Virus record (IMG/VR): IMGVR_UViG_3300013132_000095
Location: 1-41,144 of that record
Reading direction: 5' to 3' (one strand)
Origin: a virus
Length of the DNA stretch: 41,144 bases
The position numbers were made by a program, and so were the translations under genes. Positions 1 through 7,845 of the stretch are shown here, one piece after another. A model generated the notes under the pieces. It saw only the letters and a program-made list of their open reading frames with translations, had not been told where the DNA came from and ran no database searches. Each line of letters starts with the position of its first letter. The stretch's first letter is position 1.

Positions 1-852
1 ATTAATCTTTAATCTCTTGATTATTTTAATGAACTTTTCAAAGTTTTCACCATTTTTAATCTCTAAATCAATTCCAGCAATGTTTTCTTTATATTTAACT
101 AGAATTTGCTCTGGTATTTCTTTGTCTGTTCGGATTCTATATTTTCTTGAACCTAGATGATTCTGTAAAAATTGTAGATCATAATTAAAGTCTAGTCGAA
201 TAATCGGTTCGGCAATATTGGGCAAATTATACATATAATCTTTAACTGGATAAACATTAACTTCAAAAAAGTTTTCTTTATAACTCTTTCCGACGTAAAC
301 CGTCGAATAAGGTTTAGTGAAGGGGATTTCTAAAGCGGCGCATACTTTTTCCGCGATTTCTTCTGGTTTAATCTTATTGATTAAATCTTTTGTCGCATTG
401 GGATCATAAAATGGCAAACTTCCATTCTTCGTATAATTATTTATGATGATTTCTTTATCTTTATCTCCTAAATACGGACTTATAAATCTAGGATCGCTTA
501 TCGAATTGAGAATAACTCTCTTAGTATCCACAGAAGCAGCAAGATCAAACAAAATAGAATATTCTCCAAAATGAAGAAGAGACTTCCTGAGTACATAAGT
601 TGCGTGACAGTATTCTTTAACGTTTGATATACCTTTGATATTTTTATAATTAGCGCCGCCGATTTGAACGATTTCAATGTCATGTTGAGATAGTATAGGC
701 TTGAGAATATTAATAACTTCTTGATGATTATCGTAAAGTATCTTATGAAAAGAAATAAACTTATCTATTCCAAGTGGAATAAATTTTTCATAGATTTTTT
801 GATTTGTCAACTTGCATCCAGAAGCAAGAGCTAAACTTTCTGCTAAGTGCAT
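1..852 (-). CDS. GT9-like glycosyltransferase C-terminal part, cut by left window edge
   Basis: An open frame of 284 codons runs from ATG at 852 to base 1 without a stop, so the 3' end lies outside the window. The protein begins MHLAESLALASGCK and has a segment around IVQIGGANYKNIKGI followed by HFGEYSILFDLAAS, which resembles the C-terminal nucleotide-sugar-binding half of heptosyltransferase-like (GT9) enzymes. The matching N-terminal half seems to be the tail of the upstream gene, which ends in another frame 10 bases inside this one. No Shine-Dalgarno is visible before the ATG. It is either a separate subunit translated by coupling or the second half of a frameshifted gene. The GT9 assignment is from pattern memory and moderate. 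Confidence 0.6.
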   Translation of the reverse strand, partial: MHLAESLALASGCKLTNQKIYEKFIPLGIDKFISFHKILYDNHQEVINILKPILSQHDIEIVQIGGANYKNIKGISNVKEYCHATYVLRKSLLHFGEYSILFDLAASVDTKRVILNSISDPRFISPYLGDKDKEIIINNYTKNGSLPFYDPNATKDLINKIKPEEIAEKVCAALEIPFTKPYSTVYVGKSYKENFFEVNVYPVKDYMYNLPNIAEPIIRLDFNYDLQFLQNHLGSRKYRIRTDKEIPEQILVKYKENIAGIDLEIKNGENFEKFIKIIKRLKIN

Positions 853-2753
853 ATTAAGTCGAAATTAATTTGATCTTTACTGTTCCTAATATAAGAGAAG
901 TTAGGAAAAATATCATTGATTTGAATAGCTATATCGCAATATTTTTTATCAAATCCTTTACCTTCCAAAAATAAAGGTTTGCTCATTTTTTCATGATAGT
1001 CAACAACTTGATATACGTATTCGTTTCCTTCGAAGATGTGAGACAATTCTTTCTTTGCGGCGACAATTATTTTATATCCTTCATAAGTATCATGTAGATT
1101 TTTAATCAAACAATTAGCATAAAAGCTTTCTCTTTCTCCGCTTTTAACAACAACAACAATTTTATTTCCTTCTATTTTGTGGATAGTTTCTAGTTCGACA
1201 TTTGGCGCAAATTTCTTTTCTTCTTTATCCGCTACTGATCGAAAATATAATTCTACAGTTCTTCTTTGTTCTCCATTGGATAATCTTTGTAGCCAATGAG
1301 CTAAACCTTCATCATCATCTTTTACTTCTGTATTTAAAATATTCTTATATAAAGTTTTTATCCATTCTTTATTATCTTGAATATTTGGAACGGATGCTGC
1401 TGGATATTTTCGATACTTTATTTCTGCGTAATCAAATTTCTTGTGGCATTCTGTGTCAATAAATTTTTCTATCTTAGAACAAACAGCAGGAATAGAATAA
1501 TTTTTGAGCGCCCATTCTCTGGACATTATCTCTTGTTCTTTCTTTTGATTTTTATCCATCAAATAAACTTTTTCAAGAGAATCTGCTATGCTTGCGGCTG
1601 AAGTCGCCGCCTTGATGAACTGTGTTCCGGGTTCACGATACTCTTCCCAGCTTAACGGAATCGATCCTGAGCCGTCTGCGCAGTTGTCCTCGCCGCAACT
1701 ATAATTGGTCACTAGAGTGATCAATTCTGTCAGTTTAGCTTCTTGGATAGGCATTTCTTGTCCGCCGCTGGTAAACGGATGACAATAAACATCCATCAAA
1801 TTATAAATTTCATTCAAATCATCTTCAGCAATACCACAGCTTGGAGATGTTGTAACGAATGAATTTTCGCCGCACTTTGGACACTTTTTAGTTTTTACAT
1901 CTGGCTTATCAGCTTTAAAATAAGAACAATTCTTACAAATATAAGTAGTTAAAACATCCTCTGTTGTCAGAGAATATTCTTTCATGAATTTTTCTATGTT
2001 CCAACTTTCGTCCCAACTTGTATGAAGTAATACTTTAGATTTAACTGTTGGATATTTTTGCTTGAATAGATATAAACCTTTTAATAATGCAAATACAGAT
2101 TTTCTTAGTTGATTTCTAAATACAAACCCGACAATGAAATCATCTTTATTTATGCCATGTTTATTTCTGAGAAATTCTTTATCTTCATCAGATCTTCTGA
2201 AGAATTTACTTTCATCAATCGCGCCGTGATAAGTCTTGACATGATTTAACCCCATTTTACGCATTTCTTTTTCTGCAAATTCGCTCCAGACCCAAAAATT
2301 TTTTACTTTTTTAGCGGCTTTTACTGCTTGTTCTAATATAGGAACAGAATCAAGAGTGGTCCATAATATAGAGTCAATATTATCGAACCATTTTCGACCA
2401 ACTGCAAAATCAATGCCCCAAATATCTTGAACTCCAAAATAAATATCTGGCTTTTCTTTTTCTATAACTTCGTCAAGCAATGCTTCTCCATATCCAAATA
2501 AATTTTTTTTAGCTTCAGCTTCTTGTGGAGTTAATCCATCTAAAAATTGAGGAATTCTTTCTTGCAGTGGAACTGTTCCGTAGCATCGCCAAGGAAGTCT
2601 TTTAAAAATAGAATCTCCCTCTCTTTGAGAAACGCAATAGTTGGCAATATCATATTTACCAGTTTTATATAAATATGACAAAATGGCTTTAGTATTTCTA
2701 CCAAAGCCAGTTTTCGCTGTCGCGCAGTCGCTTTGAAAAAGGATTTTTTTCAC
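843..2753 (-). CDS. Multidomain glycosyltransferase (GT4-like + DUF4214 + GT9-like N half)
   Basis: 636 residues. Residues 1-430 look like a GT-B, GT4-type glycosyltransferase: an N-terminal strand then a TGFGR turn (15-19), and a late acidic/Gly-rich segment near GGQEMPIQEAKL (330-341) in the donor-binding position. A zinc-ribbon-like insertion has Cys273, Cys276, Cys291 and Cys294. Residues 462-507 match the DUF4214 pattern (LYKNILNTEV then GLAHWLQRLSNG), a module found with glycosyltransferases and surface proteins. Residues 530-636 look like the first Rossmann half of a GT9 enzyme and stop abruptly, while the next gene carries what looks like the second half in the -1 frame. Its start overlaps the stop of the upstream ssDNA-binding-like gene. 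Donor and acceptor are unknown. Confidence 0.8.
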   Translation of the reverse strand: MKKILFQSDCATAKTGFGRNTKAILSYLYKTGKYDIANYCVSQREGDSIFKRLPWRCYGTVPLQERIPQFLDGLTPQEAEAKKNLFGYGEALLDEVIEKEKPDIYFGVQDIWGIDFAVGRKWFDNIDSILWTTLDSVPILEQAVKAAKKVKNFWVWSEFAEKEMRKMGLNHVKTYHGAIDESKFFRRSDEDKEFLRNKHGINKDDFIVGFVFRNQLRKSVFALLKGLYLFKQKYPTVKSKVLLHTSWDESWNIEKFMKEYSLTTEDVLTTYICKNCSYFKADKPDVKTKKCPKCGENSFVTTSPSCGIAEDDLNEIYNLMDVYCHPFTSGGQEMPIQEAKLTELITLVTNYSCGEDNCADGSGSIPLSWEEYREPGTQFIKAATSAASIADSLEKVYLMDKNQKKEQEIMSREWALKNYSIPAVCSKIEKFIDTECHKKFDYAEIKYRKYPAASVPNIQDNKEWIKTLYKNILNTEVKDDDEGLAHWLQRLSNGEQRRTVELYFRSVADKEEKKFAPNVELETIHKIEGNKIVVVVKSGERESFYANCLIKNLHDTYEGYKIIVAAKKELSHIFEGNEYVYQVVDYHEKMSKPLFLEGKGFDKKYCDIAIQINDIFPNFSYIRNSKDQINFDLICT

Positions 2754-3307
2754 CAGTCTAAGTCGTCATTCTGCTGCTTCGGAGCTACAGGCTTTGGAGC
2801 TTCAGCAGACTCTTCTTGAGTATCACCGTCTTCCTTTTCATTCTTTCCCTTGATAGGATTAGCAAAAGAATCGTGAATGATATAGAGAAGATATTCTCTT
2901 AAAAGGCGCGCCTCTTTAAAAGTTAATCCAATTAGAAAAGAAAGCTTATCTTGAGAATCTTTAGTCTGCTTAGAAACAGACAGAGAAAAACCCTTTCTTT
3001 CGTTTGTATTTTTATCTAGATACGGAGCGAACCGGATTTGAGTTGTTTGATTTGGACTATTATGAAACTCCTTAAACTCTGAGTCTTTATCGATAGACTC
3101 TAGAATTCCAGCGAGTTCTGCCAAAGAAAGCTTAACTTTAACGTTGCCCTTGGGATCTGTCTTATTCTTTTGAAAAGAGCCGGTTTTCTTAGAGTCATCC
3201 CAAGAAGCCTGCTTGATAATGCTGAACATGATAGCGCCATCGCGAGTCTTGTAGAAAGAGCATGCTGAACCTGAATTTCGGGGATTTGGCTTATAAAATT
3301 GAATCAT
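2750..3307 (-). CDS. Putative phage ssDNA-binding protein with acidic C-terminal tip
   Basis: 185 residues. The N-terminus (FYKPNPRNSGSACSFYKT) and the KVKLSLAELAGILESI segment resemble a compact beta-rich ssDNA-binding family seen in large phages, possibly of Whirly-type fold. After a low-complexity Glu/Pro/Gln linker the chain ends DDLDW, comparable with the acidic aromatic tip by which bacterial SSB recruits partners. If right, it coats ssDNA and docks replication proteins from this leftward block. A TATAAT box lies 14 bases upstream of the ATG and the 42-base gap before it is the largest nearby, so it may have its own promoter. The family call rests on pattern memory; the acidic tip is directly visible. 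Confidence 0.5.
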   Translation of the reverse strand: MIQFYKPNPRNSGSACSFYKTRDGAIMFSIIKQASWDDSKKTGSFQKNKTDPKGNVKVKLSLAELAGILESIDKDSEFKEFHNSPNQTTQIRFAPYLDKNTNERKGFSLSVSKQTKDSQDKLSFLIGLTFKEARLLREYLLYIIHDSFANPIKGKNEKEDGDTQEESAEAPKPVAPKQQNDDLDW

Positions 3308-3349
3308 ATAGTCTCATTATTATAGTGATTTCTATCGAAAAAACTACGA

Positions 3350-4120
3350 TTATTCAAGAATTTTGTAGGAGTATCCGTGAACAAAATCTTTACCGTTAAA
3401 TGGTCTAGAAAATTCTTCTTCTATTAATTCAGGCCAATTTTTATCTGATGAATGCCCCCAGCTTTTGACTTTTTTTAATAATAATTCTTTGCATTCATTT
3501 TCATTTTTTCCTTTAGCCCAACTATAGTGATGAAAAAGAGGTTTATTATCAGAACTTCTACAATTCTTAATAATCTGATTAACTCCTAAAGCCCATCTTT
3601 CATGAATCGAGAAAATATTTTCTTGAGTCAAATATCTTTTATCGCTCATTACAATTGAGGAAGCTTCGAAAGTCGTGGCTTGATATTTTTTATTTCTAAA
3701 ATACCAATAAACGTCAAAAAAATATGATTTTTGCTCTCCGAAATTTAAATTTTCTATAAATTTATTGAACTCTTTATCTTCTACCACTTCGTCTGAATCG
3801 ATAAATAAGATATAGTCATATTTGCTTTTTAAAATATTATTATATCTTAAGTAATTATGGCAAAATTTATATAGATGGTAATCTGATGAAAAATTATATT
3901 GTTTAACGTTATCGTACTCTAAAAAATGAAACTGAGCTTTATTTCTATTTTTTTCAAAAGTTTTCGCTAAGAGTTCTAAATTTTCTTCATCACCATTAAA
4001 AAATTTATTGAAGCTACTAACATGAATATCATCTGAAATTAATGCGGCTTTATTTATTACTTCATCTATTTGATCAAAATCAGGAGAAGAGTAACTTATT
4101 GAAATAGAAATATTATTCAT
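3350..4120 (-). CDS. GT2-like (GT-A fold) glycosyltransferase
   Basis: 256 residues from ATG 4120. An in-frame ATG at 4141 also exists, but the later start gives the usual short lead (MNNISISISY) and an 8-base overlap with the upstream methyltransferase stop. The segment YDYILFIDSDEVVED carries the metal-binding D-x-D of GT-A enzymes in the right place, after about 110 residues of alpha/beta sequence. A later HERW and a His-rich FHHYSWAKGK resemble the acceptor side of GT2-like proteins. It belongs to a run of overlapping glycosyltransferase and methyltransferase genes, so it probably acts on the same glycan. Substrate unknown. Confidence 0.75.
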   Translation of the reverse strand: MNNISISISYSSPDFDQIDEVINKAALISDDIHVSSFNKFFNGDEENLELLAKTFEKNRNKAQFHFLEYDNVKQYNFSSDYHLYKFCHNYLRYNNILKSKYDYILFIDSDEVVEDKEFNKFIENLNFGEQKSYFFDVYWYFRNKKYQATTFEASSIVMSDKRYLTQENIFSIHERWALGVNQIIKNCRSSDNKPLFHHYSWAKGKNENECKELLLKKVKSWGHSSDKNWPELIEEEFSRPFNGKDFVHGYSYKILE

Positions 4121-4658
4121 TTTTATACCAAAACCATACATTATGTTCAGTGAATAGAAGTTGACTTTTTATTGAATTCGCGTATCTGAATTCTAAAATA
4201 GCTTCTCTTACTTCGATTAGCTGAAAATCATGCCCAGAAATTATTCCATTGTTTTTTATTTTTGGATAGTAATTTTTCAAATCTTTAGAAACACCTTCGC
4301 GCGAATGATCACCATCTATAAAAATAAAATCTAACTCTTGATCTTTTATAAAGCAGAAAGCTTCTGAAGATAATTTTTCTATAATTTGAACTTTTTCTTT
4401 AAAATCATCTAGAATATCAAAAGCGATTTTTTTACTGTCTTTTATTGAATTTTTATTTATATAACTATTCCAATCTTGATACTCGATCCAAGGATCAATA
4501 GCGTATACCTTTTTAATATTTTCTACTTTACTTAATATATTATATAAATTATATCCATTTAGAACCCCTATTTCACAACCTATTATATCTTTATTTAAAT
4601 TTCTTAAATATTCTATTAATCCTGGGGCTGATATTTGATTTTGAGGAATGCTTCTCAT
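4113..4658 (-). CDS. SAM-dependent methyltransferase (Methyltransf_24-like)
   Basis: 181 residues. IGCEIGVLNGYN is the SAM-binding motif I; KVYAIDPW gives the acidic residue after strand 2; DFIFIDGDHSREGV is the signature of the Methyltransf_24 / class I sugar or small-molecule O-methyltransferase group; NNGIISGHDF follows as in that family. It overlaps the next glycosyltransferase and abuts another methyltransferase (stop and start share bases at 4658), which suggests tandem methylation of a sugar or glycan made by the cluster. The acceptor is not deducible. Confidence 0.8.
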   Translation of the reverse strand: MRSIPQNQISAPGLIEYLRNLNKDIIGCEIGVLNGYNLYNILSKVENIKKVYAIDPWIEYQDWNSYINKNSIKDSKKIAFDILDDFKEKVQIIEKLSSEAFCFIKDQELDFIFIDGDHSREGVSKDLKNYYPKIKNNGIISGHDFQLIEVREAILEFRYANSIKSQLLFTEHNVWFWYKNE

Positions 4659-5362
4659 TATTTTTTCCTCCTACATGTCCAAACGCATTTGTTGAATTCT
4701 TCTTCCATAAAATTCTCTAATCCATAGTAATCGCAAGCTGGTTGAACGTCTGAATTTTTAGTTTCCAACCAAAACCAAATTTTATTTCGTTTATTTTCTT
4801 CGAATTTTTCTTCATTGAACGAATAATCATGAGCAAAAATAAAATCTCCTTTTTTAAGAAATTGAGAAAAAAAGTTAAACTCTCTTGGTTTATCACCACC
4901 GTCGCAAAAAATAATTAGTTTTTGATTTTGGATTATGTTATTAATGAAAGCTATTGTTTTAAAAGCAAAAATATCTCCTTTATGAAATGTCACATTCTCG
5001 CATTTTTCTTTTAGGGATTCAGATACTTTTTTGTCTGGTAAAACAACATCTTTTTTTTCGATCATAAACTGTCTTTTATTTAACGTTAAATCTTCTATAT
5101 CAAATGTGTGAATTCCATTAGAATTCTTTCCTAATGCAGAATCAGCTAAAATTTTAGTAAGTCCGCCAAAATAAGTTCCTATTTCTAGAATTATATAATT
5201 TTTGTTAAATTCAGAGTTTATGTTCCGATAAAATTGATCTAAGGTATTAAAAATAGTCTTTACTTGAGCTGTTAGAGAATCTCTGTAAATAAAATCTAAT
5301 GACCCAGAAGTTTCATATGAAATATAAGGATTGATAATTTCTCTATAATTTGAATTATTCAT
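4658..5362 (-). CDS. SAM methyltransferase, cephalosporin hydroxylase/rhamnosyl O-methyltransferase-like
   Basis: 234 residues. IILEIGTYFGGLTKILAD is motif I; IIFCDGGDKPREF and then GDFIFAHDY match the CmcI / rhamnosyl O-methyltransferase branch, in which a metal-binding Asp and the HDY segment lie after strand 4. It is adjacent to a second methyltransferase (4113) and overlaps the DUF5672 gene upstream by 8 bases. Context points to O-methylation of a sugar. The annotation 'cephalosporin hydroxylase' is a family label only; no beta-lactam chemistry is implied. Confidence 0.72.
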   Translation of the reverse strand: MNNSNYREIINPYISYETSGSLDFIYRDSLTAQVKTIFNTLDQFYRNINSEFNKNYIILEIGTYFGGLTKILADSALGKNSNGIHTFDIEDLTLNKRQFMIEKKDVVLPDKKVSESLKEKCENVTFHKGDIFAFKTIAFINNIIQNQKLIIFCDGGDKPREFNFFSQFLKKGDFIFAHDYSFNEEKFEENKRNKIWFWLETKNSDVQPACDYYGLENFMEEEFNKCVWTCRRKK

Positions 5363-6035
5363 TTTTTATAATTACTCTTTTATTATGAAAGCCAAAAGTT
5401 TTTATTGTTGAAAAATCAGAAAAATATTGATTTTCATATTCTTTTTGTTTTTCATTTTCTATTGAAAATCTTGCTGCTAATTCTGGCGGCGCAAATTTAA
5501 TTCCTTTTTCTTCGAGTTGTTTTTTCCATTTTCTGCAAATTAAAGCGTCCTCTTGATAAGGTTTATTCCAATATTTTGATAAAGAAGCGTCATATTTAAA
5601 ATCTTTCTGGAGAAGAGATAGAAGTTTTTTGCTTCTTAGTGTGAAACCGCCGTTTCCAACTCTTGAATCTTCTGTCACTTGTGGATCATCTTCTAAATCT
5701 ACAGGCCACAACGCGCCAATATAATCATAATTTAAAAATTCATCTGCCCAAGCTTCAGGATTTATTACGAATCCATCGTATTGAATATGTAAAATAAAAT
5801 CAGTATCAATATACCGATTAATTCCTTCGATCATGAATTGATTATATTCATAAAATGAACTTTCTCTTCCATATAAACATTCAACAAATGGATGTCTGAA
5901 TCGTTCGCAAGAAAAAACTTTAACTTTTTTAAAATTACATAATCTTCGAGAATGTTCAATAGCTGTTAAAGAAGGCTTAAAGAATTTCTTTAATCCGACA
6001 AAGCAAGTTAATGTAACATTATCTAAATTTAACAT
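5355..6035 (-). CDS. DUF5672-type glycosyltransferase
   Basis: 226 residues. Hallmarks of the DUF5672 group are visible in order: an FILHIQYDGFVINPEAW segment (acidic residue in the D-x-D position), YDYIGALWP, VGNGGFTLRSKKLL, then an acidic EDALICR. These proteins have a GT-A-like fold and occur in phage and bacterial polysaccharide clusters. The start overlaps the stop of the upstream methyltransferase by 7 bases, so the genes are likely co-translated. Length is typical for the family. Substrate unknown. Confidence 0.8.
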   Translation of the reverse strand: MLNLDNVTLTCFVGLKKFFKPSLTAIEHSRRLCNFKKVKVFSCERFRHPFVECLYGRESSFYEYNQFMIEGINRYIDTDFILHIQYDGFVINPEAWADEFLNYDYIGALWPVDLEDDPQVTEDSRVGNGGFTLRSKKLLSLLQKDFKYDASLSKYWNKPYQEDALICRKWKKQLEEKGIKFAPPELAARFSIENEKQKEYENQYFSDFSTIKTFGFHNKRVIIKNE

Positions 6036-6655
6036 TTTACTTTCGATTTATATAGAACAAAATAGTGAGTTTCATCATTTAAAGAGTCCATTTTATCATC
6101 TGACCACATGATCGGCTGCCAAAAGTTAGTCGATCTTATCAAATGATGCATATTCAATCCGCCCATTTGCATTTTAAAATTTCTTAAAAAATCATTATAG
6201 CTTCTTGTCCAAGAAAAATAATATTTACATCTAAGCGCAAGATTCATTAAATAAGCTAAAGCTTCTTGCGGCGGCATATACTGAAACACTGTTGTTTCAT
6301 AAAGAAGAGAATAATCATTATTAATTTGATTGAAGTCATCTAGCAAAACATCTTGTTTATCGGCCTTATTCTTGTATCTCGATATCATCTCTGGAAGATC
6401 AAATCCATGAACTTCTTTAAAAATAGATTTAAGATATTTTTGATTTCTACCAAAACCAACTCCGAAATCTAGAACTTTATCAAATGATATCTTATCTGAT
6501 AAGTAATTAATATATTCTTTTGGAATTTCAGTGTGAGATGAATATTCACCTGTTTCAGCATTCCAAGAATTATTTAAATCTTTAGCTAAAACATTTTCTT
6601 CGGATGTCGCCGCGAAATTCTTCCAGTAATCTTTTTGATAATTTAAATCACTCAT
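6029..6655 (-). CDS. SAM-dependent class I methyltransferase
   Basis: 208 residues. FDKVLDFGVGFGRNQKYL is a clear SAM motif I, followed by VHGFDLPEM (motif II acidic residue) and, after DDFNQIN, the motif IV area YETTVFQYMPP. The N-terminus (NYQKDYWKNFA) is as in small methyltransferases of surface-polysaccharide clusters. It overlaps both neighbours: the DUF5672 glycosyltransferase downstream by 7 bases and the replicase C-terminal gene upstream by 8, showing that the glycan cluster is transcriptionally continuous with the replication block. Acceptor unknown. Confidence 0.75.
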   Translation of the reverse strand: MSDLNYQKDYWKNFAATSEENVLAKDLNNSWNAETGEYSSHTEIPKEYINYLSDKISFDKVLDFGVGFGRNQKYLKSIFKEVHGFDLPEMISRYKNKADKQDVLLDDFNQINNDYSLLYETTVFQYMPPQEALAYLMNLALRCKYYFSWTRSYNDFLRNFKMQMGGLNMHHLIRSTNFWQPIMWSDDKMDSLNDETHYFVLYKSKVKC

Positions 6656-7832
6656 CTTTCTTTATTTCTGATAGTTTTGTATAAATCTTATTATTTTGAA
6701 TGGCTACAAGATTAGCAAATACACATCCATCTTTTTTATTGCCTTTAATAACAACAATTTCATTCTTTTTAGGAGTTTTTCCATTCAACTCTAGACATTC
6801 TTCAAGCTTGGTATTAAATATTTTCACATTTATTATATTTGTTTCATCATAAATATCCATCGTCATATACTTATTTCCAGCTTTAGAAGTTCTTGTTTCG
6901 GAATCTTCTTTGAGACGGCCAATAAATTTGACTTCGTAGTTTTCCGGCAATCCTACAATGTCATCGATAGCAGACAATTGAACGTTAAGTTGATCCTTAA
7001 TGATATCCTTTAACGATAAACCATAAGTGTATCCAAGAAGTTTATTCTCGTAGAACCAGTTAGCGAACTTCTCAGATTTTTTATTCTTGTCATAAATTTC
7101 AGCATACTTAGCAGATTTGGTTCTAATGGTCTCCATTCTGGACTCTTTGATATAAGGCTTATTCTTTTCATCCTTCTTTTCGCAAATATGCCGAAGAGTT
7201 TTAACTAGATCATAATCAAATTGCGCGCCATAATTAATACAGAGTTTCTTTTCTTTTTCTGTCAGAGTGTTCCAGAGTTGAGCTTCATAAACAACCTTCG
7301 TTCGAGACTGCTTGAATCCTTCCAAAGCGCCCGCCTGAATCAAAGCGCAAAGAATGCCAAGATTTAATCCTGCTTCATTAGCTGTATTGAAAATCTCGAA
7401 CTTATTTTGGAAAATACCAATAAAATCATTCAGTTTGTCAATAGACTTATCTGAGATTCCTTTGATTGAAAGAAGTCCAAATCGGATATCATTTTCTTGA
7501 ATGCTAAAGTCTTTTTGAGACTTGAGAAGATGAGGCGGCAGTAGTTCAATATTAAAATGCCGCATCTCTTTATGAATCTTAGATATTTCAGCAATAGGAT
7601 CAGGTTCATGTCTTGTCATTTTAAGAAGAGACAAGAAGAATTGCTGTGGATATTTAAACTTGAGATAAGTCGTAATAGATGCTAGCGCCGCATAACAAGC
7701 TGAATGAGAATTGGAAGAGACAATTCCTCCAACATAAAAATTATGATCTTTATGCTTTACTTCCAGATCAATTGTTTTTTTAATTCCAATTGGTTTTATT
7801 GAAATTATTTTTTGTTTTTTAACAGTTTTCAT
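6648..7832 (-). CDS. dnaE: DNA polymerase III alpha, C-terminal segment preceded by split-intein C half
   Basis: 394 residues. Residues 1-41 form an intein C-terminal half ending VSSN. Residue 42 onward (SHSACYAALASITTYLK) is the conserved Pol III alpha fingers motif that should follow FNK, which ends the extein part of the adjacent gene. Then come KYPQQFFLSLL, the fingers/thumb-side region LPPHLLKSQKDF and FGLLSIKGIS (helix-hairpin-helix), and an OB-fold near the C-terminus (VKFIGRLKEDSETRTSKAGN). After trans-splicing it would complete the replicase. It lies 13 bases after the palm/IntN gene. No Shine-Dalgarno is seen, but TATAAT sits 2 bases before the ATG. The identity of the extein is very secure. 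Confidence 0.9.
   Translation of the reverse strand: MKTVKKQKIISIKPIGIKKTIDLEVKHKDHNFYVGGIVSSNSHSACYAALASITTYLKFKYPQQFFLSLLKMTRHEPDPIAEISKIHKEMRHFNIELLPPHLLKSQKDFSIQENDIRFGLLSIKGISDKSIDKLNDFIGIFQNKFEIFNTANEAGLNLGILCALIQAGALEGFKQSRTKVVYEAQLWNTLTEKEKKLCINYGAQFDYDLVKTLRHICEKKDEKNKPYIKESRMETIRTKSAKYAEIYDKNKKSEKFANWFYENKLLGYTYGLSLKDIIKDQLNVQLSAIDDIVGLPENYEVKFIGRLKEDSETRTSKAGNKYMTMDIYDETNIINVKIFNTKLEECLELNGKTPKKNEIVVIKGNKKDGCVFANLVAIQNNKIYTKLSEIKKDE
7710..7832 (-). other. Split intein, C-terminal half (IntC, 41 aa) in Pol III alpha
   Basis: The first 41 residues of the replicase C-terminal protein show intein block F (TIDLEVKHKDHNFYVGG, like the DHNF segment of DnaE inteins) and block G ending in Asn41, with Ser42 as +1 nucleophile. 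The penultimate residue is Ser rather than the more usual His, as in cyanobacterial DnaE inteins that end ASN. Codons 2-20 are Lys-rich. Together with IntN (94 aa) the intein totals about 135 aa and has no endonuclease domain. Confidence 0.88.
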
Positions 7833-7845
7833 AATTATAAAAATA

